A DNA stretch of 27,705 nt from NCBI GenBank assembly GCA_905208635.1, contig CAJLPX010000026.1, positions 1-27,705 of the forward strand, written 5' to 3'. Below the pieces are notes generated by a model. The model did no database searches and had not been told where the DNA came from. It was given only the letters and a program-made list of their open reading frames with translations. Of this stretch, positions 20,714-27,705 are shown in pieces. Source of the stretch: an uncultured Collinsella sp. GTDB taxonomy: Bacteria > Actinomycetota > Coriobacteriia > Coriobacteriales > Coriobacteriaceae. The position numbers were made by a program, and so were the translations under genes. The stretch's first letter is position 1. The number at the start of each line of letters is the position of its first letter.

Positions 20714-22342
20714 ATGGACAAGGCTGATGTAGTTATCAAGAGCAACGCCGTCTTTACCGGCGATGGGCTCGAGCCGTTTAAGGGCGGCGTTGCCGTGCGC
20801 GGTGATAAGATTGTTGCCTGCGGTGACGATGCTCACCTGGCACCGTTTATCGGTCCCGATACCGAGGTGCGCGACTTTGGCGACCAGCTCGTCATGCCCG
20901 GCCTGATCGACTCGCACACGCATTTTGCCCAGGGCGCGTTTATGACCGACCCCGATTTTGCCGTCAACCTCATCGACTGCACCAGTTTTGAGATGGCGAT
21001 GGAACGTGTCGTGGCGTTTGCGGCCGACCATCCCGATAACGAGTGGATTCTGGGCTGCCAGATTATCCAGTTCCAGTGGGATGTCCCCGAGATGCCCACA
21101 GCCGCGATGATCGATGAGTACATCTCGGACCGCCCGGTCTTTCTGCAGCAGGTTGACCTGCATACCTTTAGTGCCAATACCTGCGCCATCAACAAGGTGG
21201 GAGTAACTTCGCAGACGCCCGATCCCGCAGGCGGCAAGATCCTTAAGGATGCCGAGGGCAATCTGACGGGCGTGTTTTCCAACAACGCCGGCGTCTTCTT
21301 TATGGACGAGGTCTACGACCCAGCGCCCGAGGTTGTTGACGCGTCGTTTGCAAAAACCGCCCGGCGCGCCAATGCCCTGGGAATCACTACGGTCGGCATG
21401 GTCAATCCTACGTTTGTGAGCATGGAAAACCCGTATGCGGTGTTGGCAGGTCTTAATGCCAAGGGCGACTTGCCACTGCGCGTGTTCCTGTACACCGATC
21501 TGTTCGAAAACGAGTCCTTAACGCTCGAGCAGATCAAGGAGAAATACGCCTTCTCGGGTACGCAGGTCGAGTGGCACGGCTTTAAGCAGTTTCTTGATGG
21601 CGTGTGCTCCGACCACACCGCTTGGATGCTTGAACCCTATTCCAACGCGCCCGATACCTGCGGTGAGCCCGCGGAGGATCCAGAGCGCATCCGTGCCGCC
21701 ATTGTCAGGGCGCAGGAATGGGGCGTTGACACGCGCGTCCATACGATCGGCGATCGCTCGGTGCGTTTTGTGCTTGATTGCTTTGAGGAGGGCGAGCGCT
21801 TGCATGGTAAGCGGGGTTGCCGCCACTCCATGGAGCACAACGAGACGGTTCAGCCCGAGGATCTGCCGCGCTATGCCGAGCTGGGTATATGTCCTGGTAT
21901 GCAGCCGTGGCACATGCTGCTCGATATGGCTGACCTTGCCAAGGACGATGCCGTGGGCCCCGAGCGTGCTGCGCTTTCGTGGCCCCTGCATAGCCTGCTT
22001 GCCAGCGGTGCCGTGGTGCACCTGGGCAGTGACTTCCCCGTTGTGGGCTTGGAGCCCATGGAGGAGGTGTACGGCGCGGTCTTCCGCATGCTCGAGGACG
22101 GCTCCAACCCAGAAGGGTGGTTCCCGCAGGAGCGCATCACCATGGCCGAGGCCCTGCGCGCCTACACCTACGGCAGCGCCTACGCCATGCATGCCGAGGA
22201 TCGCATCGGTACGCTCGCATGCGGCAAACAGGCTGATATCTGTGTGCTCGACCGTAACCTCTTTGACTGCGAACCGGCTGAGGTCCTCGAGGCCACGGCG
22301 TCTCTCACGATGATTGCCGGCAAGGTGGTCTACGAGGCCTAG
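20714..22342 (+). CDS. YtcJ-like metal-dependent amidohydrolase
   Basis: 542 residues from the ATG at 20714 (GAGGAGG at ~6 nt). N-terminal beta domain (DVVIKSNAVFTGDGLEPFKG), then metal-binding HxH in MPGLIDSHTHFAQGA, later His residues in VHTIGDRSV and GCRHSMEHNE, and the final Asp in HLGSDFPVVGLEP. The C-terminus has AYTYGSAYAMHAEDRIGTLA and the KQADICVLDRN ending typical of amidohydrolase family 3 (YtcJ/LAF3-type). Such enzymes hydrolyse N-acyl or cyclic amide bonds; the substrate here is unknown. It is followed, after 96 bp, by a MATE exporter, a pairing that suggests one handles and the other exports a related compound. Confidence 0.88.
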   Translation: MDKADVVIKSNAVFTGDGLEPFKGGVAVRGDKIVACGDDAHLAPFIGPDTEVRDFGDQLVMPGLIDSHTHFAQGAFMTDPDFAVNLIDCTSFEMAMERVVAFAADHPDNEWILGCQIIQFQWDVPEMPTAAMIDEYISDRPVFLQQVDLHTFSANTCAINKVGVTSQTPDPAGGKILKDAEGNLTGVFSNNAGVFFMDEVYDPAPEVVDASFAKTARRANALGITTVGMVNPTFVSMENPYAVLAGLNAKGDLPLRVFLYTDLFENESLTLEQIKEKYAFSGTQVEWHGFKQFLDGVCSDHTAWMLEPYSNAPDTCGEPAEDPERIRAAIVRAQEWGVDTRVHTIGDRSVRFVLDCFEEGERLHGKRGCRHSMEHNETVQPEDLPRYAELGICPGMQPWHMLLDMADLAKDDAVGPERAALSWPLHSLLASGAVVHLGSDFPVVGLEPMEEVYGAVFRMLEDGSNPEGWFPQERITMAEALRAYTYGSAYAMHAEDRIGTLACGKQADICVLDRNLFDCEPAEVLEATASLTMIAGKVVYEA

Positions 22343-22438
22343 CGGGGCTGCTGCATCGCTAGGCGGTGCCGCAGCCTGTGCGTGCCGCCCATCCATTCAT
22401 GCATCCATTCATCAATCTCTCATGGAAAGGGGAGAACA

Positions 22439-23815
22439 ATGGCAGAAGAAACGACCGCCGCTGTTGAGGAGGAGCGTGAGCTTGCCTCGCAGCCGATTCC
22501 CGGCCTGGTGCGCAAGTACACCATCATCACCGGCCAGGGTATGCTCGCCCAGATTATCATGGTGGTCCTTGAGGGCCTCGTGATGGGTTGGGGCCTGGGT
22601 GCACACGGCCTGGCCTGTGTTTCGATCATCATGTCGGTCGAGTACATTAACCTGGCCTTTGGCAACCTGTTTGGCACCGGCGTGCCCGCCGTGGTGGGCA
22701 ACCTTTTGGGTGCCGGCGACATTAAGGGCGCCAGCAAGGCGTTTAGCCAGGGTTTTTGGCTTACCACGATTGTGAGTGTGCTGCTTGCTGTGGTGATGGC
22801 TGTGTTTACCGAGCCCATCTGCGCATTCTTCGGCGCCACGCCCGACATCATGGCCGATACCGTTGCCGGCGTGCGCACCTTCTCCGTGCTGCTGCCGCTC
22901 ACGGTCATTGGTCAGATGGTCACCGCCGTCATGCGTGTGGACGAGAAGGTTCAGATCCAGGCCAACCTCATGACCGTGTCTGCCATCGTCGCTATCTGCT
23001 GGCTTGCGCTTTCCACGTTTGTGCTCAAGCTTGGCGTTATGGGAGCTGGCGTGTACTACGGTCTTTCCATCGGTATCTGGGCCATCGGTATCTTCTGGTT
23101 CATCGGCGGTAAGAAGTCGCAGCTCCAGATCAGCGCCGCCGACCTCAAACTCGACATGGCCATCTGCGGCCAGATCAACAAGATTGGTTTCCCGTTCTTT
23201 TTGGTGCAAGCTGCCACGTTCATCTTCAACACCGTTGCCAACTCGTTGCTCGGCCAGCTCGGCGGCGACATGGGTTCGCTCTACATCGCGGCCTTTGGTG
23301 TGATCAACGGCTACATCCTCTACATTACCATGATGGTCGCCCAGTGCTTCTCGTACGGCCTGCAGCCCATTGCCGCCTTCAACGCCGGCGCCAAGGCGTG
23401 GGCGCGCCTCAAGGAAACGCTCTCCTGCACGCTTAAGTACCAGGTCGTGACGCTTGCTGCGGTGTCTGCTGTGCTATGGGTGGCCGCAACGCCGGTCTGC
23501 GCCTTTTTTGCTGGTAGCGACCCGGCGCTCGTCGAGGTTGCCGCCAACGCCACGCGCATCGTTATCCTGGCCGTGGCCCTGGGCTATCTTGCCATGACCA
23601 TGTCGATGTACTTCCAGGCGGTTGAGAAGGTGGGTATCGCCACGTTCACCGGTCTGCTCCGCTACGTGATCTGCTCCGTGCCGCTTATGTACCTGCTTGG
23701 CAACATGATGGGCGTTCAGGGTGTCTGGTTTGCCTTGGTGGCGGCTGACGCCATCACTGGTCTTATCTCCATCGCCCTCGCCGTCCGCGAATCCAAGCGA
23801 CTTGCCACGCTCTAG
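22439..23815 (+). CDS. MATE-family efflux transporter
   Basis: 458 residues from the ATG at 22439 (GGAAAGGGGAG upstream). Twelve hydrophobic segments in two similar halves. MATE hallmarks: the first-half loop GTGVPAVVGNLLGAGDIKGA then SKAFSQGFW, and the corresponding second-half FSYGLQPIAAFNAGAKAWAR. The N-terminus has an acidic tail (EETTAAVEEERE). It exports cationic or amphipathic compounds using a Na+ or H+ gradient. The 96-bp leader contains ATCCATTCATGCATCCATTCATCA-like direct repeats (22390-22414) in place of an independent promoter, so it is probably co-transcribed with the amidohydrolase. Confidence 0.9.
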   Translation: MAEETTAAVEEERELASQPIPGLVRKYTIITGQGMLAQIIMVVLEGLVMGWGLGAHGLACVSIIMSVEYINLAFGNLFGTGVPAVVGNLLGAGDIKGASKAFSQGFWLTTIVSVLLAVVMAVFTEPICAFFGATPDIMADTVAGVRTFSVLLPLTVIGQMVTAVMRVDEKVQIQANLMTVSAIVAICWLALSTFVLKLGVMGAGVYYGLSIGIWAIGIFWFIGGKKSQLQISAADLKLDMAICGQINKIGFPFFLVQAATFIFNTVANSLLGQLGGDMGSLYIAAFGVINGYILYITMMVAQCFSYGLQPIAAFNAGAKAWARLKETLSCTLKYQVVTLAAVSAVLWVAATPVCAFFAGSDPALVEVAANATRIVILAVALGYLAMTMSMYFQAVEKVGIATFTGLLRYVICSVPLMYLLGNMMGVQGVWFALVAADAITGLISIALAVRESKRLATL

Positions 23816-23865
23816 ACTCGGACACGGCCGGCCCGCGATAGTCGAATAAGTCAACTCGCCTGCAA

Positions 23866-23910
23866 GCCACCACAATGGGGACAGTTCCCATTGTGGTGGC
23901 TATTGTTATT
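23866..23910 (+). terminator. Intrinsic terminator after the MATE gene
   Basis: GCCACCACAATGGG (23866-23879) pairs exactly with CCCATTGTGGTGGC (23887-23900) around a 7-nt loop, followed by TATTGTTATTT. Confidence 0.85.
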
Positions 23911-23955
23911 TAGGGTCTGAGATTTCGGCTCTATAAATAACGTTTTTGAACTGGG

Positions 23956-24047
23956 CTACTAAAAGATTGTGGAAAACACTACTACAAGATTATGGAAAAC
24001 GCTACTGCAAGATTATGGCAAATGATACTATACGATTATGGTAACAG
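23956..24047. repeat. Four 23-bp tandem repeats before the DUF4143 ATPase
   Basis: Units at 23956, 23979, 24002 and 24025, exactly 23 bp each; best copy CTACTACAAGATTATGGAAA followed by ACG. Similarity declines toward the gene (the fourth is ATACTATACGATTATGGTAA then CAG). The array ends 19 bp before the ATG at 24067. The 23-bp period is not a multiple of three, so it is not protein repeat coding. It is probably a protein-binding array controlling the ATPase gene. Confidence 0.82.
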
Positions 24048-24066
24048 CGTTATAAGGGGCGTTGAT

Positions 24067-25236
24067 ATGGCCGAGTACATTAACAGGGATTTGCATGAGT
24101 TGCTCATTCGCATGGCGGGTTGGTTTCCTGTTGTGTCGTTGACGGGGCCTAGGCAGAGCGGTAAGTCTACGCTGGTTCGGCATGCCTTTCCCGACTATTC
24201 CTATGTTACGCTTGAGGACCCCCAAACGAGGCGCGCGGCCTTGGAGGATCCGGTGAGTTTTATCCGCAACCGAAAGGGCGGACTCATCATCGACGAGGCG
24301 CAATACGTCCCGGATTTGTTCTCGATGATTCAGGTTGTTTCGGATGAGCGGAGAGACGCCGGTCAATACATCCTTACGGGATCGCAAAACTTTTTGATGA
24401 TGAAAAGCATCGGCCAGTCTCTTGCCGGGCGAGTCGGGATCTTAAAATTGCTGCCATTTTCGTTTCGAGAAGCGGAGAGGGGCCAGCAGGGGCAGTTGGA
24501 AGTGGATTTGTTTGCGCTCGAAGGGGGATACCCTCGCCTGCGTTCCGCCGGAATGCCGTCCTCGGTTTATTTCCCCAGCTATATTGATACCTATGTTGAG
24601 CGCGATGTTGTGGGCTTGCTTGACGTGCGCAATAAAGCGGAGTTTCATAAGTTTCTGTCCATAATTGCCCAGAGCGCCGGTGCTCTCATTAATATATCTT
24701 CGCTTTCTCGAGATACGGGTGTGAACGTATCGACCATTAAAAGCTGGTTGTCTATCCTGGAGCAGAGCTACCTGACGTTTTCACTGCAGCCCTATTATGC
24801 AAATGCCAGGAAACGTTTGACTAAAACGCCCAAGCTTTATTTTTACGACACGGGGCTGCTCTGCTACTTGCTCAAAATTGGATCACTGGAGCAACTTTTG
24901 GAGAGCTCTTATCTGGGGGCAGTTTTCGAAAACCTCATCGTTTCCGAAACGGCGAAGAGCCATCTCAACGTGGGCGAGAATCCCGAGTTGTATTTCTATA
25001 GGGACGACGGCAAGCGAGAAATCGATTTGCTCGACTGCACAAACTCAGGGAGTCCCAAGGCTATCGAAATAAAATCATCCAGAACGTATCACGATAAGTA
25101 CGCCCGCCATTTACAGGCTGTATGCGATGAGATCGACATTGCAAAAGATGCGCGCTATGTTGTGGCCCGCGTGGATTCAACGTATGAGTCGAAAGACTGT
25201 AGCGTGGTCTCGGCGCGTGATTGGCTTTTGCGATAA
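24067..25236 (+). CDS. AAA ATPase with DUF4143 C-terminal domain
   Basis: 389 residues from the ATG at 24067 (AAGGGG upstream). An in-frame start at 23992 would run through the tandem repeats and is rejected. Walker A TGPRQSGKSTLV (about residues 26-37), Walker B GLIIDEAQYVP, sensor-1-like ILTGSQNF. The C-terminal half (SLSRDTGVNVSTIKSWLSIL helix-turn-helix, KLYFYDTGLLCYLLKI, then a nuclease-like fold with ELYFYRDDGKREIDLL and AIEIKSS) is the DUF4143 pattern. The D...EIK layout resembles PD-(D/E)XK folds. These proteins are common in gut bacteria, their function is unclear, and links to nucleic-acid processing or mobile elements have been suggested. No neighbour explains its role. Confidence 0.9.
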   Translation: MAEYINRDLHELLIRMAGWFPVVSLTGPRQSGKSTLVRHAFPDYSYVTLEDPQTRRAALEDPVSFIRNRKGGLIIDEAQYVPDLFSMIQVVSDERRDAGQYILTGSQNFLMMKSIGQSLAGRVGILKLLPFSFREAERGQQGQLEVDLFALEGGYPRLRSAGMPSSVYFPSYIDTYVERDVVGLLDVRNKAEFHKFLSIIAQSAGALINISSLSRDTGVNVSTIKSWLSILEQSYLTFSLQPYYANARKRLTKTPKLYFYDTGLLCYLLKIGSLEQLLESSYLGAVFENLIVSETAKSHLNVGENPELYFYRDDGKREIDLLDCTNSGSPKAIEIKSSRTYHDKYARHLQAVCDEIDIAKDARYVVARVDSTYESKDCSVVSARDWLLR

Positions 25237-25258
25237 CAAGTTCGGCGTATTAACAACT

Positions 25259-25297
25259 GCCGCGAAGAGGATCGGACCCCTTTCGCGGCGGTTTTTT
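25259..25297 (+). terminator. Intrinsic terminator after the ATPase gene
   Basis: GCCGCGAA (25259-25266) pairs with TTCGCGGC (25282-25289); the stem is extended by GAGG/CCCC-type pairing with a bulge. The sequence GGTTTTTT follows. Confidence 0.8.
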
Positions 25298-25320
25298 GCC
25301 GATCCGGTGCGCCTCAGATG

Positions 25321-25441
25321 CAAGTGAGTAGGCTTTTTTGGATCTGTCGAGCACACCGCGACAAACGCTAAATAAAACCGCAGGTCAGAGCTGTGGCGTT
25401 TTGGAGTGTGCTCGGCCTCCTGCAAAAGGTCTACTCACTTG
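25321..25441. repeat. Dispersed hairpin element, copy 2
   Basis: Matches 6772-6892 throughout, with the same arms (CAAGTGAGTAGGCTTTT at 25321-25337; right arm 25424-25441 with one change and an extra base) and core. Differences between the copies include changes on both sides of the inner stem, such as CTGCCGAGCACATCGCGG versus CTGTCGAGCACACCGCGA. Confidence 0.82.
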
Positions 25442-25442
25442 G

Positions 25443-25545
25443 TTTTTCGGCGAGAAGGCCGCCGCAAGGGCAAGCAGCTCTCCTCACGGCGGTTGGCGTT
25501 TGCCCAGATAAAACCTGCCAAAATAAACCTGTCCCTTTTTGGCAT
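25443..25545. repeat. Third copy of the terminator + AAACCTGCCAAAA block
   Basis: CCGCCGCAAGGGCAAGCAGC onward follows 6911-6990 and 11493-11578 closely, through TTTGCCCAGATAAAACCTGC to GTCCCTTTTTGGCA, then departs (no LuxR tail here). The stem has decayed (CTCCTCACGGCGG in place of CCCTCGCGGCGG). Nothing else is seen in 25237-25610. Confidence 0.75.
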
Positions 25546-25610
25546 GTCCCTTTTGGCGCGGCTGATTGGTTTGGGCTGTTTTGGAGAAAGCCCATGAGGC
25601 GGCACTCAGG

Positions 25611-26261
25611 CTAATCCTGCGTGTCGCCTCCGTACATGTAGACGATAAAGCCGTCGCCGGTGTCTTGGCTGTGATCCTCCAGGATGCGTTTCATGTTGAG
25701 GTGCTCGTAGAACTGCCAGTCAGAGTTGCAGTCGCTCATCAGGAAGAACTTGGTGCACCCGGCTTTGGCGAGTTCGGCGCGCGCAAGGTCGATGAGCTCG
25801 CGGCCGAGTCCCTTGCCCTGCCACTCGGGCACAATGATGATCAGGTTGAGCTGGCCCTGGGCATACTCGTCGCCCGTGGCGGCAAAGCGATCGGCCGTGG
25901 CCTTTTCGCGACTGTCGCCAAAGAGCGAGCCCTCGAGTTTGGCATCGGCGGTCTTTGCCATCTCGGTTGCCTGGGCGAACATCTCGTCGTAGCAGGGTAC
26001 CCACGTGGGGTTGGTACGCGGCTTGCCGTCCTCGAAGATACCGATGCAGCAGGCGGCGATAATGCGGCCCTCTGCCTCGGCGACGAGCGCGATGGGGGAG
26101 CGCTGCAGCTGCATGGCAATGTTGAAGCGCGCGCAGAAATCGGCAGCTTCGACGTCGCCGCGGTTGCGCAGCGTGTTGCACCACAGCTGGTTGTAGATGG
26201 CGGCGATGCCAGCCAGGTCGTCGAGCGTGGCGGCGCGCAGGGTTACGTTGTCAAGGCTCAT
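25611..26261 (-). CDS. GNAT-family N-acetyltransferase
   Basis: 216 residues from the ATG at 26261 (AAGGAG 6-7 nt upstream; a TTG at 26276 would add five residues). MSLDNVTLRAATLDDLAGIA is the usual GNAT beginning; the acetyl-CoA loop is NLIIIVPEWQGKGLGRELID (Q/RxxGxG), followed by ALAKAGCTKFFLMSDCNSDW and QFYEHLNMKRI. A roughly 60-residue insertion in the middle (EMFAQATEMAKTADAKLEGS and following) precedes the CoA-binding part. Such enzymes acetylate amines on small molecules or proteins; the substrate is unknown. No operon partners. Convergent with the repeat region, divergent from the DAHP synthase. Confidence 0.88.
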   Translation of the reverse strand: MSLDNVTLRAATLDDLAGIAAIYNQLWCNTLRNRGDVEAADFCARFNIAMQLQRSPIALVAEAEGRIIAACCIGIFEDGKPRTNPTWVPCYDEMFAQATEMAKTADAKLEGSLFGDSREKATADRFAATGDEYAQGQLNLIIIVPEWQGKGLGRELIDLARAELAKAGCTKFFLMSDCNSDWQFYEHLNMKRILEDHSQDTGDGFIVYMYGGDTQD

Positions 26262-26406
26262 GGAGGCTCCTTCCAAGGTGGGTCAGGCCACCTCTGAGTG
26301 TGACATGGGCGCACCGCTGCCGCATCAACCATTCGGTAGACGAGCTTCGATCTCTCGGGGACGGAGGAAAAGGGGCCACGAGCGAGGATTTTCGGACGCT
26401 TGCTCG

Positions 26407-26474
26407 ACGAGAGTGGATAATCTCCCACTTTTAGCGCGAACATAGGTCAAAAACGGGAGATTATCCACTCTCGT
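26407..26474. repeat. Hairpin element with arms ACGAGAGTGGATAATCTCCC
   Basis: 26407-26426 and 26455-26474 are exact 20-bp reverse complements around a 28-bp core containing TTTTAGCGCGAACATAGGTC. It lies in the 341-bp gap between the divergent GNAT and DAHP-synthase genes, which otherwise shows no gene. No T-run follows. Confidence 0.82.
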
Positions 26475-26602
26475 GGTAAGCGGGCCCTCGCGTTATCCAT
26501 TCCCTTTTTGGCTGGCCGTGCTTGCACTTTAGCGTGCGACAGCGGATAATGCCGAGCATTCGACAATGTTCTCGTTGCCATCAATTGATTGAGGAGGCCC
26601 CT

Positions 26603-27634
26603 ATGGCCATGGATTTCAAACGCAGGCTGCCGATCCCCATGGAGATCCGCGAGGAAATGCCGCTTTCCGCCGAGCTTACCGCCAAAAAGCAGGCATTCGA
26701 CGCCGAGGTCGCCAAGGTCTTTACCGGCGAGGACGCGCGCAAGGTGCTCATCATCGGCCCGTGCTCTGCCGACCGCGAGGATTCGGTCCTCGAGTACATG
26801 AACCGACTGGCCAAGACCGCCGAGGAGGTCAAGGACAAGCTCATCATCATCCCGCGCGTCTACACCAACAAGCCTCGCACCAAGGGCACCGGTTACAAGG
26901 GCCTGCTGCACAACCCCGATCCCGAGGCGCCCGACGATCTGCTCGAAGGCGTTAAGGCCATTCGCCACATGCACCTGCGCGTCATCGAGGAGACTGGCTT
27001 CTTCACTGCCGACGAGATGCTCTACCCGTCCAACTACCAGTACCTCGTCGACCTGTTGAGCTACGTCGCCGTGGGCGCGCGTTCGGTCGAGAACCAGGAG
27101 CATCGCTTGGTGTCGAGCGGCATTTCGGTGCCGGTGGGCATGAAGAACCCCACTGCCGGTTCTACCACCGTCATGCTCAACTCCATCTACGCCGCCCAGG
27201 CGCATCAGAGCTTTATCTTCCGTAACTGGGAAGTCGAGTGCGACGGCAACCCGCTCGCGCATGCCGTTATGCGCGGCTACATCGGCCTCGACGGTCGCAC
27301 CTACCCCAATTACCACTACGAGCACCTCGAGCGTCTGGCCGAGCGCTACACCGAGCACGCCGGCTACGCCAACCCGGCGGCGGTTATCGACTGCAACCAC
27401 GACAACTCGGGCAAGCGCCCGCTGGAGCAGTACCGCATTTGCAAGGAGGTGCTCGACAGCTGCCGCCGCAACGAGTCCATCTCCAAGCTGGTCAAGGGCT
27501 TTATGATCGAGTCTTACCTTGAGGACGGCAATCAGCCGGTTGATGGCGGCGTCTTTGGCAAGTCGATCACCGACCCGTGCTTGGGCTGGGAAAAGACCGA
27601 CTACCTCATCCACGAGATCGCGGAGCGGGTTTAG
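26603..27634 (+). CDS. aroF: 3-deoxy-7-phosphoheptulonate (DAHP) synthase, type I
   Basis: 343 residues from the ATG at 26603 (GAGGAGG 7-8 nt upstream; a second ATG follows two codons later). It condenses phosphoenolpyruvate with erythrose-4-phosphate, the first step of the shikimate pathway to aromatic amino acids. Motifs: IIGPCSADREDSVLEYMNRL, IPRVYTNKPRTKGTGYKGL (PEP-binding RxxxxKPRT), GARSVENQEHRLVSSGISVP then VGMKNPTAGS, and the metal-site region IDCNHDNSGKRPLEQYR. The C-terminus has FGKSITDPCLGWEKT. It belongs to the AroF/G/H-type; which isozyme it resembles in feedback control is not readable. Heavy C-ending codon use. A perfect hairpin begins at its stop codon. Confidence 0.93.
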   Translation: MAMDFKRRLPIPMEIREEMPLSAELTAKKQAFDAEVAKVFTGEDARKVLIIGPCSADREDSVLEYMNRLAKTAEEVKDKLIIIPRVYTNKPRTKGTGYKGLLHNPDPEAPDDLLEGVKAIRHMHLRVIEETGFFTADEMLYPSNYQYLVDLLSYVAVGARSVENQEHRLVSSGISVPVGMKNPTAGSTTVMLNSIYAAQAHQSFIFRNWEVECDGNPLAHAVMRGYIGLDGRTYPNYHYEHLERLAERYTEHAGYANPAAVIDCNHDNSGKRPLEQYRICKEVLDSCRRNESISKLVKGFMIESYLEDGNQPVDGGVFGKSITDPCLGWEKTDYLIHEIAERV

Positions 27635-27661
27635 TTACGCGGTTTTACCAAACCGCGTAAC
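27634..27661 (+). other. Perfect stem-loop at the DAHP-synthase stop codon
   Basis: GTTACGCGGTTT (27634-27645) pairs exactly with AAACCGCGTAAC (27650-27661) around a 4-nt loop, starting at the last base of the stop codon. No T-run follows, so it is more likely a stabilising or bidirectional 3' structure than a classical terminator. Confidence 0.65.
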
Positions 27662-27705
27662 GGCTCGACGCTGCGCGGGCCGCATTTGGACAATCTGACG
27701 TTCAA

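Noticed and set aside
23956..24047. Short CRISPR-like array
   Set aside because: The 23-bp units are contiguous with no spacers and no cas genes are present; they are simple tandem repeats.

Overview
The window looks like a chromosomal stretch of a human-gut Coriobacteriia, most likely Collinsella or a close relative. Evidence: high-GC, C/G-ending codon use in the core genes, short Shine-Dalgarno-led operons, membrane-anchored LuxR-type regulators, strong GC-rich terminators (CCGCCGCGAGGGA type) and an agmatine/putrescine catabolic cluster. The genus is inferred from overall character, not from a marker gene.

Layout. 1-119 is the 3' end of a probable class II fructose-bisphosphate aldolase, followed by a nested inverted repeat. 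453-2071 (minus) is an AraC-type regulator with a HAD phosphatase downstream. 2560-3545 (minus) is a Nudix hydrolase fused to a Vsr mismatch endonuclease, with the Vsr half broken by a one-base frameshift. 3694-6670 (plus) is a BceAB-like peptide-resistance ABC transporter. 7133-11261 is an AT-richer accessory cassette: a regulator with two membrane+HTH modules, an ABC exporter with membrane and ATPase parts on one chain (interrupted by an apparent frameshift), and a small secreted protein. It lies between two ~130-bp direct repeats that carry a terminator and the 3' tail of a LuxR gene.

11583-19049 is the agmatine deiminase system: an AguR-like membrane LuxR regulator (minus), then putrescine carbamoyltransferase, agmatine/putrescine antiporter, agmatine deiminase and a second antiporter (plus). 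No carbamate kinase is present, and each intercistronic gap carries strong predicted hairpins. 19086-23815 holds a small minus-strand ORF, a second membrane LuxR paralogue, a YtcJ-like amidohydrolase and a MATE exporter. TAAACC/GGTTTA half-sites recur at the promoters near both LuxR genes, which suggests related regulons. 24067-25236 is an AAA ATPase of the DUF4143 type preceded by four 23-bp tandem repeats; 25611-26261 (minus) is a GNAT acetyltransferase; 26603-27634 is a type I DAHP synthase.

The most unusual content is (i) the 7.1-11.3 kb cassette, (ii) the Nudix-Vsr fusion, (iii) the shared TAAACC operators, and (iv) a series of intergenic elements built as 16-35-bp inverted arms around a short core, with different arm sequences at each site. 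No tRNA, rRNA, CRISPR array, transposase or integrase was recognised. All calls come from reading the sequence and recalled family motifs; no searches or folding were run.
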